This document shows positions 17,857 to 24,632 of a stretch of 38,212 bases of DNA, one piece after another. The notes under the pieces are model-generated. The model did not search any database, was not told the DNA's origin, and was given only the letters and a program-made list of their open reading frames with translations. Where the stretch lies: assembly GCA_002481295.1 (NCBI GenBank), contig DLDU01000010.1, forward strand, positions 1 to 38,212, written 5' to 3'. The translations under genes were made by a program, and so were the position numbers. Position 1 is the first letter of the stretch, and each line of letters begins with the position of its first letter. The stretch comes from Prevotella sp. UBA7764. GTDB taxonomy: Bacteria; Bacteroidota; Bacteroidia; Bacteroidales; Bacteroidaceae.

Positions 17857-18141
17857 ATGGCAGAAAAGAAAGCAACAACAAAAAGAGCAGTTTGCAAGAC
17901 TGCTACAGCAAAGAAAGCTGCAGCCCCAAAGAAAGCAACAGAGATTTTAGTAGACGCTGAGAATGCTGGATTCCGTGCAGGTGATGTGTATCAGGCATTG
18001 TTTGCAGCGGGTACTGCTCTGTCTGTCTCAGAGCTTTGTAAGGCAACCAATAAGACGGAGACTGAGATTCTCCTCGGTATTGGTTGGTTGCTGAAGGAAG
18101 GTAAGGTCAAGGGAGAACAAGGTAAAGTTGTGCTCGCTTAA
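17857..18141 (+). CDS. Small winged-helix protein (DUF2582-like) with Lys/Ala-rich tail
   Basis: This 94-residue protein has two parts. Residues 1-27 form a histone-H1-like tail with eight Lys, one Arg and nine Ala. Residues 28-94 resemble the DUF2582 winged helix-turn-helix family common in Bacteroidetes (NAGFRAGDVYQALFAAGTALSVSELCKATN, then TETEILLGIGWLLKEGKV as the recognition-helix region). The combination suggests a non-specific DNA-binding or nucleoid-associated protein. The tail could also bind RNA or ribosomes. It stands alone between aspS and a small hypothetical gene, with its own -7 box and a terminator-like hairpin after it. Its function is inferred from composition and fold only. 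Confidence 0.8.
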   Translation: MAEKKATTKRAVCKTATAKKAAAPKKATEILVDAENAGFRAGDVYQALFAAGTALSVSELCKATNKTETEILLGIGWLLKEGKVKGEQGKVVLA

Positions 18142-18156
18142 TACTGGAATACATAT

Positions 18157-18203
18157 ACCGCAGCTTAGTAGTAACCGATGCTATTGAGGTGCGGTTTTTT
18201 TTT
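18157..18203 (+). terminator. Probable terminator after the DUF2582 gene
   Basis: ACCGCA (18157-18162) can pair with TGCGGT (18190-18195) across a 27-nt loop, followed directly by an unbroken run of T (18195-18203). The stem is short, but the T run is long. It ends five bases before the next start codon, so some read-through may feed that gene. Confidence 0.45.
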
Positions 18204-18207
18204 ATCT

Positions 18208-18540
18208 ATGAAAGAGACCGTTATTCGCATTATGTTGGAAGCTGGTAGCAAGGGTATCAGCTTAAGATATTTAGTGCTCCATGTTTATAATGCCTATAAC
18301 AGCTTGTTTCACCCTGTCAGCAAGGAAGAGGTTCGGGCGTATGTTTATAACTTAGTGAGAAATCACAGCTCGTTGCCGACAGATCCTTTTGAAAGAGTTG
18401 GTTGGGGAAAATACAGATTCAATCTCCGGTCGCAAAAGGTTGTTCAAACTTATATTGATTTTAGTGACGAACAGAAAGGATGCAAGGTAGGGGAAGAAAG
18501 TCCTAAACAAACGAATGTCGATAGTCCTACTCTTTTCTAA
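18208..18540 (+). CDS. Conserved small Bacteroidales protein, winged-helix-like
   Basis: This protein has 110 residues when started at MKETVIRIMLEAGSKGIS. The frame is open ten codons further upstream (18178), but that part overlaps the preceding terminator. I recognise it only as a small conserved Bacteroidales type; no name is available. The N-terminal 75 residues, with helix-rich segments separated by GSKGIS and ending in WGKYRFNL, look like a winged helix similar in pattern to HARE-HTH-type domains. The C-terminal 35 residues are polar and probably disordered. There are no signal peptide or membrane segments. It lies after the DUF2582 gene, another winged-helix protein. The function is unknown. 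Confidence 0.55.
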   Translation: MKETVIRIMLEAGSKGISLRYLVLHVYNAYNSLFHPVSKEEVRAYVYNLVRNHSSLPTDPFERVGWGKYRFNLRSQKVVQTYIDFSDEQKGCKVGEESPKQTNVDSPTLF

Positions 18541-18646
18541 AAGCTGTTGAATTTTGAGAGAATACACAAAACTGAAACTGTACGAATGTTAGTGTGTAGG
18601 TCTTGAAATTCAATGTTTTAAGTTGAACAACATTAATTTGATGATG
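18541..18646. other. Non-coding stretch before the repeat array
   Basis: Nothing coding is seen here. TTGAATTT (18547-18554) and AAATTCAA (18606-18613) are exact complements, but 51 bp apart and AT-rich, so probably chance. Confidence 0.3.
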
Positions 18647-18752
18647 GTCAAACGATCGTCGGACAATTGTCAAACGGACGTCGCACAATTGTCAAACGAA
18701 CGTCGGACAATTGTCAAACGAACGTCAGATGATTGACTGACATTCGTTTGAC
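18647..18752. repeat. Iteron-like array: four 22-bp direct repeats plus one inverted copy
   Basis: Four contiguous 22-bp units begin at 18647, 18669, 18691 and 18713. Each starts with GTCAAACG, then (A/G)(T/A)CGTC; units 1-3 end in ACAATT and the fourth ends in ATGATT. A fifth copy lies inverted at 18738-18752 (TGACATTCGTTTGAC) and pairs with unit 4 over 15 positions with one mismatch. The junctions of units 1/2 and 3/4 form the palindrome GACAATTGTC. A 22-bp period is two helical turns, so any bound proteins would sit on one face of the DNA, as with plasmid iterons. The array lies between convergent genes and does not encode a protein. Confidence 0.85.
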
Positions 18753-18910
18753 CAATAAGTGAGAAGGCTTTTTATTATTACGTAACGATTGCAATCCATA
18801 TTGATAATTGTTAATTTTTTGTTCTGTATAGTCTGTCAGTTAACAAAGAAGCAGTTGTGGAGCGATGAGAACATATTAAAATTGGCTGTTTTTCTTTCGT
18901 TTTGGCTCTA

Positions 18911-18948
18911 AAAAACTCCGCAACACTGTTAAGCGTTGCGGAGTTTTT
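18911..18948. terminator. Bidirectional terminator downstream of tyrA
   Basis: AAAAACTCCGCAAC (18911-18924) and GTTGCGGAGTTTTT (18935-18948) form a perfect 14-bp inverted repeat around a 10-nt loop, with T runs on both strands. It starts 14 nt beyond the tyrA stop codon (minus strand) and also faces transcription from the left. Confidence 0.9.
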
Positions 18949-18961
18949 CACTTTCGGAACT

Positions 18962-19741
18962 TTATTTCTCAAAAACGTTACGTCGGATCTTTGTGAGGTA
19001 AGCTTTCATGCCCTTGGTGTCTTTCTCGTCAATGATATGAAGCAGTTCCTTCATCTCTTTACAGATGTTTTCTACTTGATCATGGGTATAGGGGTTGAAG
19101 AGTATTTCCTGCAGCAGGTAGTCATCTTCTGACAGGACTCCTCTCGCTATATTCATGTGCCGCTTGAATGTTGTTCCTGGTGCATCTTGATGCTTCATGA
19201 CAGCTGCGAACACGAAGGTTGACACAAAGGGAATGCTGAGTGAATAAGCGACCGTCTTGTCATGCTCCTCAAAGGTGTACTCATAGATGTGCAAGCCCAG
19301 TCCCCGATAGAGATCTTTGAAGAAGATGCGTCCCATGTAATCGCCCTCGGAGATGATGATAGCGTTTTCCTCAGACAGCTGATTGAGATTGGCAAACGTT
19401 GGGCCAAACATTGGGTGCGTAGAGACATAAGGGTGGCCGGCTTGCTCATAGAACTCTTTAAGGTGAGTCTTGACGGAAGCGATGTCAGAGATGATGCAAT
19501 CGGCGGGCAGATAGGGGAGGATCTCCTCAAAGGCAGGGATTGTGTATTTAACGGTCACTGCATTGATGACCAGTTGAGGTGCAAAGTCCTTCACCTCGTC
19601 CAGTGTGGTAAAGCGCTGGCAATTATATGTGAAGCGCAGTCTTCTCGGGTCTTTCTCGAAGACACCCACTTCATGGTCGAAGCTGAGCAGATCGATGAAG
19701 AAAGATCCCATCTTTCCTGCACCCATGATAAGAATCTTCAT
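18962..19741 (-). CDS. tyrA: Prephenate dehydrogenase
   Basis: TyrA oxidatively decarboxylates prephenate to 4-hydroxyphenylpyruvate for tyrosine. The 259-residue protein begins with the nucleotide-binding KILIMGAGKMGSFFIDLL, followed by DIASVKTHL, STHPMFGPTFANL (with the catalytic His region) and an all-helical C-terminal dimerisation domain. There is no chorismate mutase or ACT domain; chorismate mutase is instead fused to the DAHP synthase encoded just upstream. It is the last gene of the pheA operon, 77 bp after that synthase gene, and is followed by a strong terminator. Confidence 0.92.
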   Translation of the reverse strand: MKILIMGAGKMGSFFIDLLSFDHEVGVFEKDPRRLRFTYNCQRFTTLDEVKDFAPQLVINAVTVKYTIPAFEEILPYLPADCIISDIASVKTHLKEFYEQAGHPYVSTHPMFGPTFANLNQLSEENAIIISEGDYMGRIFFKDLYRGLGLHIYEYTFEEHDKTVAYSLSIPFVSTFVFAAVMKHQDAPGTTFKRHMNIARGVLSEDDYLLQEILFNPYTHDQVENICKEMKELLHIIDEKDTKGMKAYLTKIRRNVFEK

Positions 19742-19772
19742 TTTTTGTCTGTGTAAGAATATCTATTGATTG

Positions 19773-19809
19773 ATGACAGGCAATGACTCCAAGGTTCATT
19801 GCCCGTCAT
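19773..19809 (-). other. Intercistronic hairpin between the DAHP synthase gene and tyrA
   Basis: On the minus-strand transcript, 19796-19809 pairs with 19773-19786 over 14 positions (one G-U pair) with a 9-nt loop. No T run follows, so it should not terminate. It may mark an RNA processing or stability point that sets the ratio of tyrA to the upstream genes. Confidence 0.55.
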
Positions 19810-19818
19810 ATAAAGAGT

Positions 19819-20883
19819 TTACTGGTTGATAATCTCCATTTGCTGGCGGACACTCTCTTGGTGGATGAGTTCAAAGACATGTGCAGCGCACTCTGGATCT
19901 ATGCCGCACAAGCTGGCCTGTGCACCACGCTTCTCAAGGATCTCGTTGTAGCGGTTGGCCTGGAACACGGTCATATTATGCTCCTTCTTGTACTGACCGA
20001 TTTCACGGCACACGCGCATACGCTTTGAGATGAGTTCCATGAGTTGGTTGTCAAGATCATCAATCTGACGACGGAGCTGGCTGATGCCTTCTGTGGTCAC
20101 GGTCTCGTCACGTACAACCAAAAGGCTGAGGATGTAATCCAAGACATCTGGAGTCACCTGCTGACGGGCATCACTCCATGCGTCATCCGGACTGCAATGG
20201 CTTTCAACGATGAGACCGTCAAAGCCTAAGTCCATGGCTTGCTGACACAGAGGAGCGATCAGTTCGCGTCGTCCACCAATGTGACTGGGGTCGCAGATGA
20301 TCGGCAAGTTGGGGATGCGTCGATGCAGCTCCATAGGAATCTGCCACATGGGGAGGTTGCGGTAGATCTTCTTGTCGTAGCTTGAGAAACCACGATGGAT
20401 AGCCGCCATACGCTTTACGCCAGCCTGATTGATACGCTCCATGGCTCCAATCCACAGTTCAAGGTCGGGGTTGACAGGATTCTTAACGAAGACAGGGATG
20501 TCTACACCTTTGAGAGAATCTGCCAAGTCCTGCATGGCAAAGGGATTGGCGGTGGTACGGGCACCGACCCAAAGGATGTCAATGCCATATTTCAGACAGA
20601 GCTCCACGTGCTCGGGCTTGGCTACCTCGGTAGCAACCAGCATACCTGTCTCGTCTTTGACTTGCTTGAGCCAGGGTAGGGCCTTCTCTCCACAACCTTC
20701 AAAGCCTCCTGGCTTGGTGCGTGGCTTCCATACGCCAGCACGAAACATGTGACAGCCTTTGCTTCTCAGTTGACGGGCTGTGTTCATCACCTGCTCCTCG
20801 GTTTCAGCACTGCATGGACCTGCAATCACTATCGGTCGCTCGTTATCACTCGGTAAGTTCAGAGTTTCAAGTTCAAGTTCCAT
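19819..20883 (-). CDS. Bifunctional DAHP synthase / chorismate mutase
   Basis: The protein fuses 3-deoxy-7-phosphoheptulonate synthase (about residues 1-255) to a C-terminal AroQ-type chorismate mutase (about 265-354). It therefore performs the entry step of the shikimate pathway and the first step of the Phe/Tyr branch. The synthase part has IVIAGPCSAET, FRAGVWKPRTKPGGFEG, PVFVKNPVNPDLELWIGA, ICDPSHIGGRREL and LIVESHCSPDDA, which hold the metal and phosphoenolpyruvate ligands of the KDO8P-synthase-like class. The mutase part has LRRQIDDLDNQLMELISKRMRVCREIGQYKKEHN read as the AroQ long helix. Mutase domains fused this way usually give feedback inhibition by prephenate or its products; that is family knowledge. 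It is the third gene of the operon. Confidence 0.93.
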   Translation of the reverse strand: MELELETLNLPSDNERPIVIAGPCSAETEEQVMNTARQLRSKGCHMFRAGVWKPRTKPGGFEGCGEKALPWLKQVKDETGMLVATEVAKPEHVELCLKYGIDILWVGARTTANPFAMQDLADSLKGVDIPVFVKNPVNPDLELWIGAMERINQAGVKRMAAIHRGFSSYDKKIYRNLPMWQIPMELHRRIPNLPIICDPSHIGGRRELIAPLCQQAMDLGFDGLIVESHCSPDDAWSDARQQVTPDVLDYILSLLVVRDETVTTEGISQLRRQIDDLDNQLMELISKRMRVCREIGQYKKEHNMTVFQANRYNEILEKRGAQASLCGIDPECAAHVFELIHQESVRQQMEIINQ

Positions 20884-20971
20884 ATCCTTAAGTTTTAAAT
20901 TATTAATTTCTATTTAAATCTCAATATTGTTTGTGTATCAAATCCGGCATGAACAACTGTTCAGACGAGTG

Positions 20972-22141
20972 CTACTTGCCGGCTTTCCATTGCTTGATGC
21001 GTTTCAGCGCCTCTTCGATCTTCTCGTCTTTGGCGCAGAGCGAGATGCGGATGTAGCGCTTGCCGTTAGAGCCAAAGATAAAGCCTGGGGTGATAAAGAC
21101 TTTCGCCTCATGGAGCACTTGTTCTGTCAGGTCTTCGACGTCGGCATAGCAGTCGGGGATTCTTCCCCAAACAAACATTCCTACCTGGCTCTTGTCGTAG
21201 GTACATCCCAGTGTGTCAAGGATTTGCTCGGCAATGACGCGGCGGCGGCGATAGTTCTCTATGTTGTTCTCGCGGTGCCAATCTTCAGAATTGGTGTTGT
21301 AAGCCTCGGCAGCAGCAAGCTGGATGCCGCGGAAAGTACCATTCTCGATATTACTCTGAATCTTGAAGATCCATGAGATATAGTCTTTGTTGCTCAGCAT
21401 CATGGCCACGCGCCATCCCGGCATGTTGTGGCTCTTCGACATAGAGTTGAGTTCGATGCAATAGTCTTTGGCACCCGGCACCTGCATGATGCTCATCGGA
21501 TGCTCGTTGAGGATGAGAGAGTAGGGATTGTCGTTGACTACAACAATGTCATGGCGACGGGCAAAGTCCACCAGCTTCTCATAAGTTTCCATCCGCGCAT
21601 TGCCACCCGTCGGCATGTTGGGGTAGTTGGTCCACATCAGCTTCACACCCTCAAGATCCATCTTCTCAAGCGCGTCAAAGTCAGGTTGCCACCCGTTGTT
21701 CTCTTGCAGGTCGTAGTATATGATCTGGGTGCCGAAGATCTTGTTCACTGCTGTGTAGGTCGGGTATCCGGGATTAGGTATCAGCACCTTGTCGCCAGGA
21801 TTGCAGAAGGCGAGTGTAGCGTACATGATACCTTCCTTTGAGCCAATGATGGGCTGGACTTCCGTAGCCCAGTCAACATCTACTCCATACGTCCGCTTAT
21901 AGAATCCAGCCATAGCCTTGCGCAGCTCCGGCAGTCCACAAGTGGGCTGATAGCCGTGTGCCGTCGGATCGTGAGCAACTTCACAAAGTTTCTCAATGGT
22001 CTGTGGTGATGGCGGCATATCCGGTGAACCTATAGCAAGCGAGATGATGTCTTGCCCTTCTGCATTGAGTTTTGCCACTTCTTTCAGTTTGCGACTGAAA
22101 TAGTATTCTTGAATTGTGTTAACCCTTTGAGCTGGTTTCAT
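20972..22141 (-). CDS. Class I/II aminotransferase, probably for aromatic amino acids
   Basis: This 389-residue PLP aminotransferase of fold type I has ISLAIGSPDMPPSP, GYQPTCGLPELRKAMA, IGSKEGIMYATLAF, WTNYPNMPTGGNA, VVNDNPYSLI and ELNSMSKSHNMPGWRVAMM, in which the Lys of SKSHN binds PLP. The overall pattern is close to the LL-DAP/aspartate-type subgroup, so function cannot be fixed by family alone. Its position between pheA and the DAHP synthase/chorismate mutase gene, 20 bp after pheA, argues that it converts phenylpyruvate and 4-hydroxyphenylpyruvate to Phe and Tyr. That would make the operon complete from prephenate to both amino acids. Confidence 0.88.
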   Translation of the reverse strand: MKPAQRVNTIQEYYFSRKLKEVAKLNAEGQDIISLAIGSPDMPPSPQTIEKLCEVAHDPTAHGYQPTCGLPELRKAMAGFYKRTYGVDVDWATEVQPIIGSKEGIMYATLAFCNPGDKVLIPNPGYPTYTAVNKIFGTQIIYYDLQENNGWQPDFDALEKMDLEGVKLMWTNYPNMPTGGNARMETYEKLVDFARRHDIVVVNDNPYSLILNEHPMSIMQVPGAKDYCIELNSMSKSHNMPGWRVAMMLSNKDYISWIFKIQSNIENGTFRGIQLAAAEAYNTNSEDWHRENNIENYRRRRVIAEQILDTLGCTYDKSQVGMFVWGRIPDCYADVEDLTEQVLHEAKVFITPGFIFGSNGKRYIRISLCAKDEKIEEALKRIKQWKAGK

Positions 22142-22161
22142 ATTGATGATTATTGCAGTTG

Positions 22162-22992
22162 TTATTTTTCTATATATTCTCCGATTATCTTGATATTGCG
22201 TGTCAGCGGCGTGATCGCATCCACTGCTTGTCGGTAGCGTACGAGATCATCATAGGTGACATCTACGTAGAAAAGATATTCCCACTCTTTGCCAATGATC
22301 GGAAGTGACTGGATCTTGGTCAGGTTGATGTCATAGAAGCTCAGGATAGTCAGCACTTTAGAGAGAGAGCCTTCTGAGTGGGGAAGAGAAAAGACGAGAC
22401 TGGCTTTGTTGACAGCGTTGACGGGTCTCAGGAAGTCGGCTTTCTGTGGTGCGCAGACGACGAGGAAGCGTGTGAAATTGTGCTTGTTGTCCTCGATATG
22501 GTCTTCCAACACCTTCAAACCATATAGTTTGGCGGCATGGGCGTGGCAGATAGCGGCCCATCCGAGACAGTTGTGGTTCTTGATGTATTCAGCACTACCG
22601 GCAGTGTCATCCGCTTCAACCGCTTTGAGGTCGGGATGATTTGACAGCCATTGCCGGCACTGCATCAGAGCCACAGGATGAGAGTGCACCTCCGAGACGG
22701 TCGTCCAGTCGTCTTCCGGCAGGCAGCAGATGCTATGCGTGATATGCAACCGGTGCTCTCCAACGATGGTAGCTCCGCTGTCGCGTAGCAGTTCATAGTT
22801 GTGGAGCAAGGAGCCGGCGATCGTGTTTTCGATAGCCACCAATCCGATGACGGTAGGGTCGCGCTTGATATTCTCGAACACTTGCTCGAAAGTATCGCAG
22901 CAGATGAGCTGAATCTGTTCCCCCTCGAAATATTCATGGGCAGCGATATCATGGAAAGATCCTACGCGTCCTTGTATTGCTATTCTCTTCAT
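22162..22992 (-). CDS. pheA: Prephenate dehydratase
   Basis: PheA decarboxylates and dehydrates prephenate to phenylpyruvate. The 276-residue protein has the dehydratase domain (about 1-180) with IAIQGRVGSFHDIAAHEYF, LVAIENTIAGSLLHNYELL and NKHNFTRFLVV, which carries the catalytic T-R-F motif. A C-terminal ACT domain follows (about 195-275). In that domain the usual G-A-L and E-S-R-P Phe-binding motifs read GSLSKVL and IQSLP, so the Arg is replaced and Phe inhibition may differ. There is no chorismate mutase domain. It is the first structural gene of the operon and sits 49 bp after the attenuator terminator. Confidence 0.95.
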   Translation of the reverse strand: MKRIAIQGRVGSFHDIAAHEYFEGEQIQLICCDTFEQVFENIKRDPTVIGLVAIENTIAGSLLHNYELLRDSGATIVGEHRLHITHSICCLPEDDWTTVSEVHSHPVALMQCRQWLSNHPDLKAVEADDTAGSAEYIKNHNCLGWAAICHAHAAKLYGLKVLEDHIEDNKHNFTRFLVVCAPQKADFLRPVNAVNKASLVFSLPHSEGSLSKVLTILSFYDINLTKIQSLPIIGKEWEYLFYVDVTYDDLVRYRQAVDAITPLTRNIKIIGEYIEK

Positions 22993-23040
22993 CGATCTGT
23001 TCTTTGTCTGTTCTTATAATTGTTTTCAAGGTCATGTTAC

Positions 23041-23073
23041 AAAAAATCCCACCTCATAGGATATGAAGCGGGA
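23041..23073 (-). terminator. Attenuator terminator of the pheA operon
   Basis: On the minus strand TCCCGCTTCATA (23062-23073) pairs with TATGAGGTGGGA (23047-23058) over 12 positions, two of them G-U, around a 3-nt loop. Six T follow (23041-23046). It lies between the leader peptide and pheA, so it must be overcome for expression of the operon. Confidence 0.9.
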
Positions 23074-23141
23074 CCTTGTATGCAAAACCTGTTTGGTTAT
23101 TGTCAGTCTTAAGTTGAAATCTACACGCAACTTCCCGCTTC
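23065..23141 (-). promoter_or_regulatory. Antiterminator pairing segments of the pheA attenuator
   Basis: GAAGCGGGA (23133-23141, minus strand; codons 19-21 of the leader peptide) is a perfect 9-base complement of TCCCGCTTC (23065-23073), the 5' arm of the terminator. The two structures exclude each other. A ribosome stalled on the Phe/Tyr codons would leave 23133-23141 free to form the antiterminator, while one that reaches the stop codon at 23121 would cover it and allow termination. Confidence 0.8.
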
Positions 23142-23195
23142 GCATTTCCATGCAAAGTAAAAATAATAATAACGGAAAGATGCAAATGACTTCAT
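23121..23195 (-). CDS. Phe/Tyr-rich leader peptide of the pheA operon
   Basis: This is a 24-codon reading frame from ATG at 23195 to TAG at 23121. Residues 4-14 read FASFRYYYFYF, that is four Phe and four Tyr codons in eleven, followed by Ala-Trp. It starts about 20 nt after the predicted transcription start. Its codons 19-21 form the antiterminator strand. The density of Phe and Tyr is far above chance and matches the end products of pheA, the aminotransferase and tyrA, so its role is to sense charged tRNA-Phe and tRNA-Tyr through ribosome stalling. The peptide itself need not have a function. Confidence 0.85.
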   Translation of the reverse strand: MKSFASFRYYYFYFAWKCEAGSCV

Positions 23196-23218
23196 ATTGT
23201 TATTGTTTTATTTTTGTG

Positions 23219-23250
23219 CAAAAGTATAACATTTATCTGATATACGCAAA
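23219..23250 (-). promoter_or_regulatory. Promoter of the pheA leader and operon
   Basis: On the minus strand TTTG (23247-23250), a 20-bp spacer and TACTTTTG (23219-23226) match both boxes of the Bacteroidetes promoter. Transcription should start near 23214, giving an attenuated leader RNA of about 170-175 nt. Confidence 0.75.
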
Positions 23251-23292
23251 CATTTCCTTAGAAAAATTGCGAAAGAGATAAAAAATTAATAT

Positions 23293-23562
23293 TTAATCGA
23301 GTTGGAAGTGCCCGTTTGCGAGTTTAGGATTGATGCGCAGCACAGCTTGAGCGTCTTCTTCCGCTCCTCGCTTGTCGCCCATTTGCAGGAGCAGGGCACC
23401 GCGCAGACGGTGGGCTTCCTCTGTTTCTGCTTCCGGGGCTTGGGCTATATATTGGCTGAGCAATGCCACGGCAACGACTTTATTGCCTTGAGCAGCCATT
23501 GCTTTTGCTTGGTCTAACAATGTCGTAGACTTTTCAGATGTTGAAGATGGATTCTTTTCCAT
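23293..23562 (-). CDS. Small TPR-repeat protein
   Basis: This 89-residue protein consists mainly of two tetratricopeptide-like helix pairs (about 14-80), with LDQAKAMAAQGNKVVAVALLSQYI and AHRLRGALLLQMGDKRGAEEDAQAVLRINP as the repeat-like segments; the second shows the usual G-A-x-x-D-x-x-A-x-x-x-x-P spacing. The first 13 residues are polar. There is no signal peptide, so it is cytoplasmic and presumably a protein-binding adapter. It lies on the minus strand upstream of the pheA promoter, with a TATCTTTG -7-like box at 23611-23618. The partner is unknown. Confidence 0.7.
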   Translation of the reverse strand: MEKNPSSTSEKSTTLLDQAKAMAAQGNKVVAVALLSQYIAQAPEAETEEAHRLRGALLLQMGDKRGAEEDAQAVLRINPKLANGHFQLD

Positions 23563-23610
23563 ATCGTTATCACTTTATAATAGTCGTTATTTCTTTATAT
23601 TAATGATATG

Positions 23611-23618
23611 CAAAGATA
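23611..23618 (-). promoter_or_regulatory. Candidate -7 box for the TPR gene
   Basis: TATCTTTG on the minus strand matches TAnnTTTG; a -33 TTG at the right distance is not seen. Confidence 0.35.
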
Positions 23619-23744
23619 ATAAGAATCAACTTGTTTGCCTCATGATCTCATTAAAAATGGAATAACGATAGAGGCATTTATGTATTTTTAATCAAAACAA
23701 CCCTAAAAATGATGAAGCAACAGAGCGGGAATTCGATCTTTTCT

Positions 23745-23752
23745 TATCTTTG
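23745..23752 (+). promoter_or_regulatory. Candidate -7 box for the Gly/Tyr-rich exported protein gene
   Basis: TATCTTTG matches TAnnTTTG, without a clear -33 TTG. Transcription would begin near 23758, so translation is expected at the later ATG codons (23836 or 23839), which are followed by a signal peptide. Confidence 0.35.
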
Positions 23753-23835
23753 CAATGAAATACAGCCAGGATGAATCATCTTTGCAGGATAAGCATGAGG
23801 GTGACGAGAAGTCTTTGCTGGAAATAATTAAAGTG

Positions 23836-24579
23836 ATGATGAACAAAGGAAACTATATATTGACGGGCTTGATGCTGTTGAGTACTGGCATCAGTGCCCA
23901 GTCACATAATGACTCCATCCCGAAGTCCGCTCAAAGTATTAAGAGCAAGGCTTCGCTTTACACAGAAGCGGTGCCCCGTGAGGGGTGGAGCGACGGCAAC
24001 AGTCTCCATGCGGGGCTCAACGCCAGCATGGATCTGAGTGCTTACACCACTTTTGGTGGTCGACGCCACCGCAGTGGTTTTGCCCAGACTGCTAACGTGG
24101 CCTACGCGACGCCCATTGGCAAAAAGGGTAGTCTTGTTGTTGGCGGTAATCTCAGCCATGTCAGTGAGGGATCAAACAACTATGTGACAGGTTCGCTTTA
24201 TGCCGAATTGGGCTATCGGTTCAATGATCAATGGTCTGCCACCATCTATGGTCAGAAGTCGATAGGCTCGAATGGCTTCTATCCTTACTCTTATTATGGG
24301 TATCCTTCATTAGCTTATTCGGGGTTGATGAGTCCATACGGCTTGGGGTATTATGGTTATGGCGTAGGTGCCTATGGTTATGGCCTTGGTCCTTATGGCA
24401 ATGGTTTCGGTTCTGGTTACTATGGAAATGTTGACAGGATAGGGGCTTCTGTGCAGTGGAAACCGTCACCGTCGTTCTCCTTACAACTGTCAGTAGAGAA
24501 AGACTGGTACCACGATCCCTATAAAGACGGAGCCTTCGGGCCTCATAAATACGACTATCCTTTGCCAAAAGTGCAGTGA
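23836..24579 (+). CDS. Exported Gly/Tyr-rich protein, probable outer-membrane beta-barrel
   Basis: From the start at 23836 the protein has 247 residues. It begins with a signal peptide (NKGNYILTGLMLLSTGISAQ, cleavage likely after Ala-Gln). The frame is open 27 codons upstream (23755), but that part is polar and would bury the signal. The mature part alternates short beta-like segments with glycine turns (LHAGLNASMDLSAYTTFGG, SLVVGGNLSHVSEGSNNYV, SLYAELGYRFNDQWSATIYG), typical of an outer-membrane barrel. About 45 residues around 147-193 are extremely rich in Gly, Tyr and Pro (repeats of the type YGxGxYGYG). It ends in short barrel strands. I do not recognise the family. A strong terminator follows. 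Confidence 0.65.
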   Translation: MMNKGNYILTGLMLLSTGISAQSHNDSIPKSAQSIKSKASLYTEAVPREGWSDGNSLHAGLNASMDLSAYTTFGGRRHRSGFAQTANVAYATPIGKKGSLVVGGNLSHVSEGSNNYVTGSLYAELGYRFNDQWSATIYGQKSIGSNGFYPYSYYGYPSLAYSGLMSPYGLGYYGYGVGAYGYGLGPYGNGFGSGYYGNVDRIGASVQWKPSPSFSLQLSVEKDWYHDPYKDGAFGPHKYDYPLPKVQ

Positions 24580-24632
24580 GTTCTTATAGTGTTTGAGAGA
24601 CTCATCAATTATAGCAGTTGTCAATTGAAAAT

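Noticed and set aside
18647..18752. CRISPR array
   Set aside because: The repeats are contiguous 22-bp units without unique spacers, and no cas genes are present.
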